Shown piece by piece: positions 22,911 to 34,553 of a stretch of 64,000 nt of DNA. Source of the stretch: Sphaerolaimus hirsutus. Taxonomy: Eukaryota; Nematoda; Chromadorea; Monhysterida; Sphaerolaimidae. Position 1 is the stretch's first letter. Each line of letters starts with the position of its first letter. The translations under genes were made by a program, and so were the position numbers. The stretch spans positions 22,235,792 to 22,299,791 of the forward strand of contig OZ038456.1 in assembly GCA_964036195.1 (NCBI GenBank), read 5' to 3'. The notes under the pieces were generated by a model. It made no database searches. It saw only the letters and a list, made by a program, of their open reading frames with translations, and had not been told where the DNA came from.

Positions 22911-23870
22911 TAATCTACTATTGTAAAAAATTGCGCTTTTTCTATACCAAAATAAGGGTGCATTTGAAAACTCACTTTGTAAAATTGAATATTTTCTCAA
23001 TGTGTTTGGAAATTCATTTTTTATTTGAAATGTGTGCAGTTTATATTTTGTGGATATAGATTTTGATTTTGCTTTGAATTTGAGATACTGTCGCTGTTTT
23101 ATATAAAAAAAATTGCCTCATCTTCAATATAAACTCTGTGGACTTGTTTGTTGTTTTTAGTCTCATGTTTCCAAATGACACTTATGTCCAAAATGTACTT
23201 GTGGATAAATGTATCAAAAATCCAAATTTGAAGAAGCAGGATTCATTTTAGTTGAGATTATTTGAACCAACAAGTCCAGGAGTATACTTTTATGTTTGAG
23301 AATTTTTAGGTTTCTCAGTATTTCAGTGAATTTGCAAGGATTGAAGTGAATTTGCGAGATGTTTTAGCGCTAGGGAAAATATGTCCAGGAGTTTATTTTT
23401 GCCATGTGAGAATTTTAAAGTTTCTGAGAATTTCGGTGAATTTGCCAGGATTTTTGTGTGCTATTGAAATTTTTTCAGTAAACTCCTCAGACTGCAAGCT
23501 AATGCATTTTTGTAAAGTGACATTTACACAAAATAATTGTGTGCCAGCCAGTGCATTATTAACCAAGAATAACTGATATAGGATGCATATTTTGCAGTCT
23601 GATGGGAGTATACATAGACTTTTTGCATGTGAATATTTTTGTTTGTTTGGAGGTTTCAGGCTTTCAGGTAGTTTTTAGGGTCAGTTGTGGCCCATAATTA
23701 TTGGTTGTGAAATTAATAACATTTTGAATGTTGTAAAGCATTCCTTGTGCATCATAGTTCACAAACTTCTTTTCACAACTCGATTTTAGTTCAAGTTAGA
23801 CGTTCAAGTTCAAGTTTACCATACTTTGCCAATATTGCAATGCACATTTGAAAGTGGTTTCGCAACCCAT
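22911..23870. other. AT-rich, apparently single-copy stretch
   Basis: This has no tandem repeat and no known element tip. There is an internal partial repetition around GTGAATTTGCGAGATG and GTCCAGGAGT (about 23275 and 23380). It could be the 3' untranslated region or flank of the possible exon at 22756. Confidence 0.3.
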
Positions 23871-23899
23871 CAAATAAAATCTTGATGGAAAGCCAGGGG

Positions 23900-24150
23900 T
23901 CTTCTAGATTTTGACCTTGGGGGGGGGGTTGTATAGATCCTTTGTATAGATAGATAGCCAGAAACAAATTGGGGTTGAGAGGGGGTGGGGTTGCAGGGGT
24001 TCGATATACAAAAAGGTTTGAAAATGGTGCAATTTTGAGTAAAAATTTGTGTATAATTTCTCAAAAATCACTCAAGACAGTTAGGCACCACCAAACCCCC
24101 CCCCCAAAAAAAACCATTGGAGATCCCTGCAGAAACCAGTTGGCCCAGTA
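23900..24150. repeat. Diverged GATAGATAG/poly-G repeat
   Basis: Contains GTATAGATAGATAGCCAG, poly-G runs and an inverted-like CCCCCCCCCAAAAAAAACC. Confidence 0.45.
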
Positions 24151-24341
24151 GACATCCATCTGAATAAGATCTATTTTGCTGGTTTTCATAAAGATTTTAG
24201 TTGACAGGTGGCGAAACCATGTTCAAATGCACTGTGCCTTCTTTTTCGACATTGCACTTGAAAATTGTCCTGCAATCTAAATTGAACTAGAATGAGTTGA
24301 CACAAAACAAGTTGCCATAGAGTGTGTTGCGCCATTAAATA

Positions 24342-25411
24342 TGTACACCTCTGATCACCCACAGGTAGACACTTCGAAAATTTTGATAAAAGAATGTGCC
24401 GCGGGCGAACTGTAGCTCAGCGGCCAACTTCGGCACATACAAAAGTAAGCCCCAACATTTGTTTCGAAGTTCATATAGGTGACCCCCGTGAAATCAGCTG
24501 TGGGCTGAGTAAACGGCCCACAGTTTTTTTTATACAACTTTGGGGTGATCACTCGCACATGGACACGACTCATAACTGACTGAAATCATGTCTCTCAAGG
24601 CCGTTTTTCGACATGAAATACAGAACAGGCTCATGGTGAAGTGCCAAACGCCACTTCAACGGCATTTTTACCATTAAAAATGAGATAATGACGTTTCATT
24701 TTGTAGTGCTTTGTACCGCGGAACGCACCCGACCAGAATTTTTATTGGATAACTTTCTAATGCTGCGAAATGTGATCAGGAGAAAAGTTCCACATGAAAG
24801 AGGCATTGTTTTTAAACTGAAGGCATTGTTTTTAAACTTACTGCGCGGAAATACACACCCTCCCACATTTGAGAAAACGCGTGGTGAAATTTTAAGGAGT
24901 CACTAAATTTTGAACCAGGAAGCAAATTAGTAGTGTGGAAAATATAGCGAGGTGTTTTAAATTACATTTAAATCACATTTCGCAGCGTTAGAAAGTTCTC
25001 CGATAAAAATTCTGGTTGGGTGCGTTCCGCGGTACAAAGCACTACAAAATGAATACGTCATTATCTCATTTTTAAGGGTAAAAATGCCGTTGAAGTGACG
25101 TTTGGCACTTCGCCATGAGCCTGTTCTGAATTTCATGCCTAAACACGGCCTTGAAAGACATGATTTCAGTCAGTTATGAGTCATGTTCACGAGTGAGTGA
25201 TCACTCCAAAGTTGTATTAAAAAAACTGTGGGCCGTTTACTCGGCCCACAGCTGATTTCACGGGGGTCACCTATATGAACTTTTAAACAAATGTTGGGGC
25301 TTACTTTTGTATGTGCCGAAGTTGGCCGTCAAGCTACAGTTCGCCCGCGGCACATTCTTTTATCAAAATTTTCGAAGTGTCTACGTATGGGTGATCAGAG
25401 GTGGTGTGTAC
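24342..25411. repeat. 1.07-kb palindrome with arms of about 420 bp
   Basis: TGTACACCTCTGATCACCCA at the left is mirrored at the right (GGGTGATCAGAGGTG). The arms share CGCGGGCGAACTGTAGCT, GGCCCACAG, GTGCCAAACGTC-like and GCGGAACGCACCC sequence. The spacer is about 200 bp. It fits a long-inverted-repeat transposon or an inverted duplication. Confidence 0.85.
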
Positions 25412-25660
25412 ATAAATGTATTTTGTAAATTGGTAAAAGTGTAAATGTATTTTGTAAATTTGTTAATGTGTGATGTGTATGTAAATGATGTGAAATGTGT
25501 AATTGTAAAATGTACTGTATACAAATGTTAACAGGTTGACGTGTTAAATAAATATGCAGCCATGTTGCAATTTCAAACGTAATCAATCAAAAAATCAATT
25601 AAAAAACCAAACAAATTATTCACTAGGGATGACCATAGCAGTTCCTTGCAATGTTTATTG
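25412..25660. repeat. TGTAAATGTATTTTGTAAAT low-complexity stretch
   Basis: Several imperfect copies of AAATGTATTTTGTAAATT between 25418 and 25520; the rest is AT-rich spacer. Confidence 0.5.
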
Positions 25661-25664
25661 TATA

Positions 25665-26048
25665 CCGTATTTCCTCGAAATACCCTCCGTTGGATTAACC
25701 CCCAGCTCGAAATACGCCCAGGTGTTCGAGCTGGGGAAAAAATAAAAAAACCCCTCGAAATACCTCTGGAATGATGTACATCATGTATGCCACCAGTTTT
25801 GATTGCAGAAACACATTTACACTAGTTTGTATAGGGATGTACGTTGAATGCCCCAATTTCCTATTTAGTCACATTTATAACCAGTTACGGAAAAACATGT
25901 TCCTTACTATCAAATTCGCGAAAATTTCTGACAAAATAATATCGCCCCCCCCTCGAATAAACAACACCCCCCTCAAATAAACCCCACCCCCCTCTAAATT
26001 TCCACTCTAAAAAAATAAACCCCCTGGGGGTATTTTGAGGAAATACGA
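25665..26048. mobile_element. Fold-back element, GATGTACATCATGTA subfamily
   Basis: The ends are CCGTATTTCCTCGAAATACC and GGTATTTTGAGGAAATACGA, flanked by TA. The core is ATGATGTACATCATGTATGC and TTTGTATAGGGATGTACG. Confidence 0.75.
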
Positions 26049-26540
26049 TAGTATAAAATATTCAGGAAATGTGCACCCACACAGTGAACCACCACTATCA
26101 TTTTTTGGATTGTTCAGATTGTTGTCTAATGCCAAGAACTGATAGTGGACTAAGGCTGATATACATGGCACACAAGTGCTGCTAGTTAAAAACATCAGCC
26201 ATTATATTACCACAGGCACAGCCACCACCACCCTATGTGACGACCAATTTTCCACAGTGTAGCACCTTCCACCAAAGCACATCCAGTTAAACTGGAGCCT
26301 TCAGCGAGCATCTGTCTGAAAGCTACAAATATGTTTCAAACCGATGCCAGTACTGACAATTATGCGCAGATAGTAGGAAGTCAGGGTGAGTGTCAGCTAT
26401 GTGTGGTAAACATAACGACTTAACATAACAATTAAATTTGCTTGCTAGCGTGACATGAAATATCAGTCTCAAACTGTGTTTGGGAGCTTTTGAAAAAATC
26501 TTTAAAAAACAGGTCATTAAGAAAAGACGTTTCTTCCATC
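26049..26540. other. No gene or repeat recognised
   Basis: A roughly 490-bp moderately complex stretch with no acceptable exon signature or element tip. Confidence 0.35.
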
Positions 26541-27480
26541 CCTATTTGTGATGAACCCTACTCCCCACCAACCGTGTACAATTGGCAGTCTGGCGCTGAA
26601 TCCAAGAGGGGGTAAGCCAACAGGGGGTAAATGCCGAATCCAAATGTAAAGATGCCGCAATCGTACTCTGTGCTGCGATTTGGGGGGGGGGTTAGGGGAT
26701 AGTAGCCAAACAAATTGCCCAGTGATAGATACATATAGCTGAGCGATTTTGGGGGGGGGTAGAGAAAAGTAGCCAAAAAATTGTCCCCGGATTGATTCCG
26801 GGCGATTCCGGGGGGGGGGGGTAGGGGAACAAGCCAAAAAAATTGCCCCCGGGATAGATAAATGGCTGGGCGATTAGGGGAACGTGCAAGTAGCCAAAAA
26901 ATTCACCTCCGGACAGATAGATATTGGGGCGATTTGGGGGGGGGGGCTTTGGGGCAAGTGTAGCTTAAAAATTGCCCCCCGGGATAGAATTATAGCTGGG
27001 CGATTTGGGGGAGGGCAAAAAGTAAAAAAAAAATTGGCGCGGGGATGGGTAGATATACTCCAGTCACTTTACACCCAGCACGTGTGGTTCCCGCTGGAAG
27101 CGTGCCAACGAGATTTTACGCATGCGATTTACATAAAAAGTTGAAAGAAGTCATCTCTGTTACAACGCTATACGTTAATTTATTTTGCAACAACGATTTT
27201 TTCATCTTTTATAAAAATCGCATGCTTTATAAACATTGGCACGCTTCCAACGTGAGACATAAATGAGTGCGAGGGCAGAGTATCATGTTCGCTGAGTATA
27301 GCTGCGCGATTGGGGGGATAGGGAAAAGTAGCCAAAAAAATTAGCCCCGGGATAGATAAATAGCTGGGCGATTTGGGGGGGGGGGCAAAAAGCCAAAAAA
27401 AATTTTATAGGGATAGATAGAGAGATAGCTGGGCGATTGGGGGGGTAGGGGATTGACTTTTCGGGATCGGGATCGGAATT
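26541..27480. repeat. GATAGATAGCTGGGCGATT repeat array, part 1
   Basis: Irregular units of about 60-90 bp made of GATAGATAAATAGCTGGGCG, ATTTGGGGGGG and GTAGCCAAAAAATTGCCCCC. Related arrays are at 28430-29345, 34385-34480, 51058-51145 and 59770-59880. An ACTCCAG-type element interrupts it at 27051-27296. Confidence 0.85.
27051..27296. mobile_element. ATACTCCAG...CACGTGTGGTTCCC element
   Basis: TATACTCCAGTCACTTTACA at the left, an inner inverted pair GCTGGAAGCGTGCCAA / TTGGCACGCTTCCA and a right end near GAGTATA. A sister copy is at 39146-39395. Confidence 0.6.
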
Positions 27481-27929
27481 GGCTTTTTGTTCGGGATCGG
27501 GTAAAAAGCAAAAAAATTGTATTAATTGTATTGTAGCAAAAATGTAAAAGGCATATTTCAAGTGGCATATTGTATTTTCATGTGGTTGCACACATGTTTA
27601 ATCATCTCTTTACTGAAATTTGAATGGTACAAGTGATTTTAACAAGCTTTATATCACTCAATGGTAGAAAATAGAAGAAAAACCTGATGAATCAAAGTGT
27701 ATCAGACAAATAACAATTGGTAGATATTACAGTTCATCCTAACCTAATTGCTTAAGGGCATGTTGCAAAAAAAAGTATATCAGCGTTTTCTGGCTTCAAA
27801 TTTAGCACTCCAACAACAATGACGTTATAAATACTGTACTTTTACTCATCAAATACAATACTATAAGCACATCAGATCAACCATAAACATCTCAAAATGA
27901 AAATGAAAAGTAAATTTGGGGACACAATA
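27481..27929. other. AT-rich spacer, nothing recognised
   Basis: Apart from a short GGGATCGGGATCGG patch near 27460-27500, no repeat or gene signal is seen. Confidence 0.35.
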
Positions 27930-28078
27930 CAGGTTCGATATATCGAAAAAATGGTCGATATTCGATATCGATATTTGATATTTTTTCAAAATTATTGATA
28001 TAGATATTCGATATTCGATATTAAAAAATGGTCAAAATCCAGTATTTGATATTCGATACGATATATCGTTTGAACCCT
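27930..28078. mobile_element. TCGATATTCGATA-motif hAT-like mini-element
   Basis: CAGGTTCGATATATCG at the left and CGATATATCGTTTGAACC at the right, with iterated GATATTCGATATC between. The right tip (GAACCCTA) resembles that of 32003-32383. No clear target duplication. Confidence 0.55.
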
Positions 28079-28158
28079 AGATTTGAGAGCAGTGTGCTTC
28101 AAAACTTAATGCAGACTTGTCAGCATCCAACCAATTAACAAACATAACACAAAAAAAC

Positions 28159-28280
28159 CTTCCCACCTTCTCAAAATGCTCCCTCAACTGGGTCTTGACG
28201 AAATCGCTTGGCAAGCCGCCAATGAACACCTTTTTATTTTCGCAACTTTTTGCCCCCTTCAAATCGCGCTGCAACTCGCG
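28159..28280 (-). pseudogene. RRM exon fragment, copy 1
   Basis: The minus strand reads ...CENKKVFIGGLPSDFVKTQL and REHFEKVG, then a donor-like AAG|GTTTTT at 28159/28158. KVFIGGL is an RNP-2 motif and the rest fits alpha-1 of an RNA recognition motif (hnRNP/DAZAP/Musashi-like). This copy is in frame over about 40 codons with an upstream ATG, but no partner exon with RNP-1 is present nearby. The surroundings are GATAG-type repeats, and near-copies occur at 29416 and 34554, so it is best read as an exon caught up in repeat amplification. Confidence 0.55.
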
Positions 28281-28330
28281 CTGCATGTTGTTTATGGATA
28301 CATTAACTAGTGATTTTGAAGGTTATGATG

Positions 28331-28624
28331 GGGACAAGTTATGAAAACTTCGACCAATTGTGTTCCTATCAAATGCACAATGAATTTTGGCTTGTTGCCA
28401 AATCACCTAATTGAGTCCGGACCAGATAGATGGCGATTTGGGGGGGGGGGTACGGAAAATAGCCAAAAAATTCGCCTGGGACAAGTTATGAAAACTTCGA
28501 CCAATTGTGTTCCTATCAAATGCACAATGAATTTTGGCTTGTTGCCAAATCACCTAATTGAGTCCGGACCAGATAGATGGCGATTTGGGGGGGGGGTACG
28601 GAAAATAGGCAAAAAATTCGCCTC
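28331..28624. repeat. 147-bp tandem duplication
   Basis: GGGACAAGTTATGAAAACTT starts at 28331 and again at 28478; the second unit runs into the GATAG array. Confidence 0.85.
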
Positions 28625-29345
28625 CTGATAGATAGATAGCTGGGCGATGTGGGGGGGGTTACGGGGTAGCAGCCCGAAAAATTGCCCCGGATTAGATAGA
28701 TAGCTGGGCAATTTGGGGAAGGTGAAAGTAGCCAAAAAAATTGCTTCCGGATAGATAGATATTGGGGCGATTTGGGGGGGGGTTGGGGCAAGTAGCTTAG
28801 AAAGTGCCTTCGGGAAAGATAAATAGCTGGGCGATTCAGGGAAAGGGTAGGGGAAAGTAGCCAAAAAATTTGCCCCCGGGATAGATAAATAGCTGGGCGA
28901 TTCAGGGGGAGGGCAAAAAGCCACAAAAATAGGTGTGGGGATAGATAGACAGAGAGATAGCTGCGCGATTGGGGGGTGGGTAGGGGAAAGTAGCCAAAAA
29001 ATTCACCTCCGGATAGATAGATATTTGGGCGATTTGAGAGGGGGGCGTTTAGGCAAGTAGCTAAAAATTGCCCCCGGGATAGATAAATAGACAGGCGATT
29101 TTTTTGGGGGGGCTTCGGGGCAATTAGCAGAAAAAATTGTCCCCGGGATAGATCACAAACTGTGCGATTCGGGGGGGAAAAGCCAAACAATTGCCGCTGG
29201 GATAGATAGATAGCTGGGTGATTTAAGGGGGTGTTGCTCGGCAATTTGAGGGGAGGTGGGTTAGGGGAAAGTAGTCAATAAAATTGCTGCCTGGATGGAT
29301 AGATAGGTGAGCGATTTATGGGGGGGGGGGGTTAAGGGGAAAGCA
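28430..29345. repeat. GATAGATAGCTGGGCGATT repeat array, part 2
   Basis: About a dozen irregular units with long G-runs. On the minus strand they leave open frames (peptide SYLSI...), which are by-products of the repeat. Confidence 0.85.
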
Positions 29346-29415
29346 ACAAAAAAAATTGCTTCGAGGACAGAATTTGCTTTGATGTTACCATCAAAACACA
29401 AAACAAAAAATCTAC

Positions 29416-29510
29416 CTTTCCAACTTTCTCAAAATGCTCCCTCAACTGGGCCTCGTCGAAATCGCTTGGCAAGCCGCCAATGAACCACTTTGTTTGCCGC
29501 GACTGTTTGA
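29416..29510 (-). pseudogene. RRM exon fragment, copy 2 (frameshifted)
   Basis: Same exon as at 28159, with donor AAG|GTAGAT at 29416/29415. FIGGLPSDFDEAQLREHFEK is readable, but the bases before FIGG are altered (AACAAAGTGG instead of AATAAAAAGGTG), which breaks the frame. It lies within the duplicated block 29246-31951. Confidence 0.55.
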
Positions 29511-29980
29511 TTTAAGTCACACTGCATGTTTTGTATGGATACATTAGTGATTTTGAAGGTTATGGCGGTGGCGGGTGGGGACATTATGAAAACAGCAACC
29601 AATTTTGTTCATTTGATATGTTGCAAATAATTTTGGCTTGTTGCCAAAAAACCCATCTCAACGTTATCAGGATGCAGGAGCTTCAAAATGTTGTAAAATC
29701 AATCAAAATTCATTCAAACTAACAAAAATATTCTGTCCAGTAGATGCATGTCGCTTGGCATAGGGAATGTTCAAACGGAATAAAACATTAGTGCAAAAAT
29801 TTCCTTTTTTGTTAGTTGCTCCTTTTCGCAGTATTTTTGAAAAACCGGTTTTCAATTTGCCCGGTATTTATGTCACTGTGAAATTGTCTTATCTGCTGCG
29901 AACAGATGGTGACATTGTGGGCGTTGTTGTGCTGTCGTTTTTTTAGCATTGTTGTGTTGTGCTGTCGTCGTTTTGCAGTG

Positions 29981-31492
29981 TCTGGAAGTCCTGTAAAAGG
30001 CCCTGTAAAATGTCAAATGTCATGCAAAGTGTCAAAAGTCATGGAAAATGCCTGCAAAATGGTGACTCGGCTGCCATTTTGCAGGGCATTTTACATGACT
30101 TTTGACACTTTGCATGACATTTGACATTATACAGGGCATTTTACAGTGTCTGGAAGTCCTGTAACAGACCCTGTAAGATGTCAAATGTCATGCAAAGTGT
30201 CAAAAGTCATGGAAAATGCCTGCAAAATGGTGACTCGGTTGCCATTTTGTTGGGCATTTCCCATGACTTTTGACACTTTGCATGACATTTCACATTTTAC
30301 AGGGCATTTTACAGTGTCTGGAAGTCCTGTAAAAGGCCCTGTAAAATGTCAAATGTCATGCAAAGTGTCAAAAGTCATGGAAAATGCCTGCAAAATGGTG
30401 ACTCGGTTGCCATTTTGCAGGGCATTTTACATGACTTTTGACACTTTGCATGACATTTCACAATTTACAGGGCATTTTACAGTGTCTGGAAGTCCTGTAA
30501 AATGCCCTGTAAAATGTCAAATGTCATGCAAAGTGTCAAAAGTCGTGGAAAATGCCTGCAAAATGGTGACTCGGTTGCCATTTTGCAGGGCATTTTACAT
30601 GACTTTTGACACTTTGCATGACATTTGACATTATACAGGGCATTTTACAGTGTCTGGAAGTCCTGTAAAAGGCCCTGTAAAATGTCAAATGTCATGCAAA
30701 GTGTCAAAAGTCATGGAAAATGCCTGCAAAATGGTGACTCGGTTGCCATTTTGCAGGGCATTTTACATGACTTTTGATACTTTGCATGACATTTGATATT
30801 ATACAGGGCATTTTACAGTGTCTGGAAGTCCTGTAAAAGGCCCTGTAAAATGTCAAATGTCATGCAAAGTGTCAAAAGTCATAGAAAATGCCTGCAAAAT
30901 GGTGACTCGGTTGCCATTTTGCTGGGCATTTCCCATGACTTTTGACACTTTGCATGACATTTCACATTTTACAGGGCATTTTACAGTGTCTGGAAGTCCT
31001 GTAAAAGGCCCTGTAAAATGTCAAATGTCATGCAAAGTGTCAAAAGTCATGGAAAATGCCTGCAAAATGGTGACTCGGTTGCCATTTTGCAGGGCATTTT
31101 ACATGACTTTTGACACTTTGCATGACATTTGACATTATACAGGGCATTTTACAGTGTCTGGAAGTCCTGTAAAAGGCCCTGTAAAATGTCAAATGTCATG
31201 CAAAGTGTCAAAAGTCATGGAAAATGCCTGCAAAATGGTGACTCGGTTGCCATTTTGCTGGGCATTTCCCATGACTTTTGACACTTTGCATGACATTTCA
31301 CATTTTACAGGGCATTTTACAGTGTCTGGAAGTCCTGTAAAAGGCCCTGTAAAATGTCAAATGTCATGCAAAGTGTCAAAAGTCATGGAAAATGCCTGCA
31401 AAATGGTGACCCGGTTGCCATTTTGCAGGGCATTTTACATGACTTTTGACACTTTGCATGACATTTGACATTATACAGGGCATTTTACAGTG
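29981..31492. repeat. 168-bp palindromic satellite, 9 units
   Basis: Units begin at TCTGGAAGTCCTGTAA at 29981, 30149, 30317, 30485, 30653, 30821, 30989, 31157 and 31325, all exactly 168 bp. Each unit is self-complementary (TGTCATGCAAAGTGTCAAAA against TTTTGACACTTTGCATGACA). Two types alternate in part of the array (TTTACATGACTTTTG and TTCCCATGACTTTTG), forming 336-bp dimers. Confidence 0.95.
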
Positions 31493-31679
31493 TCTGGAAG
31501 TCCTTGGAAAAATAAAAAGCGACTTTGGAAACCATTTTCACTTTCAAAACGGAAAAGTGTCAGAAATTTGAAGCAAAACCTGAAATCTGAAATCTTAACA
31601 AAAACGGACGAAAATCAAAGTAATCGAGCATTTTAATATCAGAGCATCAAACATTCCGCGGAACCCCAAAATTATTCAA

Positions 31680-31951
31680 AAATCGTTAACGCGGTTCCCG
31701 GCTGCAAACACGCAATGCATTTAATGCAAAAGCGTTTATGATATGGGAACCGCGCGCACTAAAGGGTTTCCCCCCCGCAAGCGCGCAGGTGGCACATGCG
31801 CTGCGCGACTCCCGCCTGGGAACCACGCGCGCTAAAGCGACTCCCCCCCGCAAACACTTTAGTGCGCGGCCGTTAAAGCGCTTGTGATTTTGGCGAGCGC
31901 GCAGCGATAAACGCGCTGGAAACACTACGCGTTTCCGGCGCGGACAGCCTG
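31680..31951. repeat. GC-rich repeat tail of duplication copy 1
   Basis: CpG-rich GGTTCCCGGC, GCGCGCACTAAAGGG and CCCCCCCGCAA words, related to 19267-19550. Confidence 0.6.
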
Positions 31952-32002
31952 CTTGGGACTGCCCCTTGTTGGGCAGTCGGTGCAGCTATGCCTTGCCACG
32001 AG

Positions 32003-32383
32003 TAGGGTTCAAATGGGATCCCGATCCCGAATCCCGATAAGTTTTGGGATTTTGCAGGCTCAATCCGATAATCCCCCCAATCCCGATCCCAAAATAATTA
32101 CTCCCTAATACCAATCCCAGAAAAACGTACTAAATTGGTGAAATGACTTTTTTGCACTATGAAATGTGAACGGAAAGCTACGTTGTACATTTTAAGCCAC
32201 TTTTCTGCCATCCAAGCATGTTTTTCCAAGCGGCCTACTTTGTTCAAAATCCCGATCCTGATGACGGAACGGAACCCTAACACTGATCCTGATCCCGACC
32301 CCAAAAATTAAAAAAAAACGCGTTCCCGATCTCGAAAACTAAAAAAATTGCAGTGACAAAAAGTCGATCCCGTTTGAACCCTA
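32003..32383. mobile_element. hAT-like element, GATCCCGATCCC family
   Basis: The tips are TAGGGTTCAAATGGGATCCC and GATCCCGTTTGAACCCTA. The target duplication is GCCACGAG/GCCACCAG (7 of 8) at 31995-32002 and 32384-32391. The interior is rich in ATCCCGATCC. Confidence 0.75.
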
Positions 32384-32496
32384 GCCACCAGTCAGTGTGA
32401 AGATATGAAGTGATACCAGCTTTGCAGACATCGCCAGTGATAATTTTTTTACGCAGCTAACCAAATATCATAAGATAGTGATACCAAAGGGGCAGG

Positions 32497-32864
32497 CCTG
32501 ATATGCACATCTGTCGTTACGCACATTTGCCCGTTTTTTCACTTGACACTTTTTCAAGTGATTTTCAGATATGAGTAAAGTGAAAAAAAGTTGCGCAATG
32601 ACATTAGTGAACTTTTTTCACTTCACTCATATCTGAAAATCACTTGAAAATGTGTCAAGTGAAAACAAACAGTGAAAAATAGCCATTTTTCACTGTTTTT
32701 CACTTGACACATTTTCAAGTGATTTTCAGATATGAGTGAAGTGAGAAAAGTTCACTAATGTCATTGCGCAGTGTTTTTCACTTCACTCATATCTGAAAAT
32801 CACTTCGCAAAGTGTCAGGTGAAAAACGGGCAAATGTGCGTAACGGGCAGATGTGCGTATCAGT
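32497..32864. repeat. Nested palindrome (CTGATATGCACATCTG)
   Basis: The outer inverted pair is GCACATCTGTCGTTACGCAC / GTGCGTAACGGGCAGATGTG. Inside, CACTTGACACTTTTTCAAGT and TTTTCAGATATGAGT occur four times in alternating orientation, so the DNA could fold as one long or two shorter hairpins. Confidence 0.8.
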
Positions 32865-32984
32865 GCACCCTCATACCAAATACCGTAAATTCGCTAATAA
32901 TGCGACATATCTCTAATAATACAACATCTCCAATAGTGTCACACCCTTGGGCAATGGAAGACATACAAATGTAAGAGCATGATA

Positions 32985-34100
32985 AAATAACCTAAGAATA
33001 TAATGGAAACTTTTTTCATAAAACTTCATCTGAGTCTTCAGAGTGGGATTGTCTGTGATCGTGACATCTGCGTTGTTGATCATTTCAAACTGCTGTGGTA
33101 AAAAAGTGCAGACCTACTTTTTGGATTTTATTTTTTTATCATAAACTATGCAATCGAGCACAGTTTTTGTGAAAAAAGCTAAGCTCTCAATTCAGAACAA
33201 AAAACTTGGTGCCATTTTCAAAATTTCAGCCACAATTTTCAGTGAGAAAAAAAATCTGATGACGTTTGTTTGTATGGGCCAATTAATCTCCAAAACTATA
33301 TTAATAAAAATCCAAAATATCAAATTGATAGATGATGTCAAGCAAAAGTTTTGAATTTCCAAAGAAACGTCTGGAAAAAAGATGATTTTTGACTTCAATC
33401 AATTTTTTTTGTAGGAAGATGGCATTTCCAGATATATGTATGGAAAGAAATTCTTAGTTTCTATGTACAAAGATTCCAAATGCACCATAAAAATGGGGCT
33501 CAGAATTTTTTATGTGAAAAGTGAATTTTTGTATGGAAGCACCCTTCCAAATTATGTTTAATAAAAAATGGAGATATACAAATGAAAGAACATGTAAAAA
33601 TAACCTAAGTTTATGATGAAAACTTTTTTCATACAACTTCATCTGAGTCTTCAGAGTGGGCTTGTCTGTGGTGGTGAGACGGGTGTCAGGCTCTTTCAAA
33701 CTGCTGTGCCAAAAATTGGCAGACCTACTTTTTCTATTTTATTTTTGTAAAATAAACTATGCAATTGGGCACAGTTTTTGCAAAAAAAAGCTAAGCTCTC
33801 AATTACAAACTGAAAATTTGATGCCATTTTCAAAATTTCAGCCATCATTTTCATTGAGAAAAAAACATTTGATGAAACTAGTTTGTATGGGCCAATTAAT
33901 CTCCACAACTTTCTTAATAAAAATACAAAATATTATATTGATAGATAAAGTCAAACAAAAGTTATGAATTTCCAAAAAACAGCCTGAAAAATGGTGACTT
34001 TTGACTTTGATCAATTTTTTCAGTAGGAAGATGACATTTCCGGATGTATGCATGGAAGGAAATTTTGAGTTTCTAGTTATGGAGATTCCAAATCCATGAA
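32985..34100. repeat. Tandem duplication, period about 613 bp
   Basis: CTTCATCTGAGTCTTCAGAG occurs at 33024 and 33637, and the downstream GCTAAGCTCTCAATT...GGAAGATGGCATTTCC sequence is repeated with about 15 percent divergence by eye. It lies just left of the assembly gap. Confidence 0.85.
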
Positions 34101-34184
34101 AAAAAACGCAAAAAAATTTTTTGTAACAGGAACAAAATAGGCATGTTTGGTTCTTAGGCGAAGCGAGTCTTAAATACCTGGGTT

Positions 34185-34384
34185 NNNNNNNNNNNNNNNN
34201 NNNNNNNNNNNNNNNNNNNNNNNNNNNNNNNNNNNNNNNNNNNNNNNNNNNNNNNNNNNNNNNNNNNNNNNNNNNNNNNNNNNNNNNNNNNNNNNNNNNN
34301 NNNNNNNNNNNNNNNNNNNNNNNNNNNNNNNNNNNNNNNNNNNNNNNNNNNNNNNNNNNNNNNNNNNNNNNNNNNNNNNNNNNN
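34185..34384. other. Assembly gap (200 N)
   Basis: Exactly 200 undetermined bases. Duplication copy 2 starts at the first base after the gap. Confidence 1.
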
Positions 34385-34553
34385 TTGAGGGGAGGTGGGT
34401 TAGGGGAAAGTAGTCAATAAAATTGCTGCCTGGATGGATAGATAGGTGAGCGATTTATGGGGGGGGGGGTTAAGGGGAAAGCAACAAAAAAAATTGCTTC
34501 GAGGACAGAATTTGCTTTGATGTTACCATCAAAACACAAAACAAAAAATCTAC

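Larger units (their letters stand above)
29246..31951. repeat. Segmental duplication, copy 1 (partner 34385-36919)
   Basis: From TTGAGGGGAGGTGGG to GGCGCGGACAGCCTG the two copies are collinear with only scattered substitutions, short indels and one extra 168-bp unit here. It contains an RRM fragment, a satellite array and a GC-rich tail. Confidence 0.9.

Noticed and set aside
28516..29244. 242-codon open frame on the minus strand (PAIYLSRGQFF... repeats)
   Set aside because: It is the GATAG/poly-G repeat read in one frame; the peptide repeats with the unit and has no domain.
29531..29722. Gly-rich frame (DFEGYGGGGWGHYENSN) that might look like an hnRNP tail beside the RRM fragment
   Set aside because: It is on the opposite strand to the RRM fragment, short, and the frame is not kept in the related sequence at 28310.
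29906..31468. Open frames of 72-160 codons (VSGSPVKGPVKCQMSC...) on the plus strand
   Set aside because: They are read out of the 168-bp satellite, whose period is a multiple of three; the same peptide repeats in register in both duplicated blocks and stops wherever a unit has TTGACATT instead of TTCACATT.
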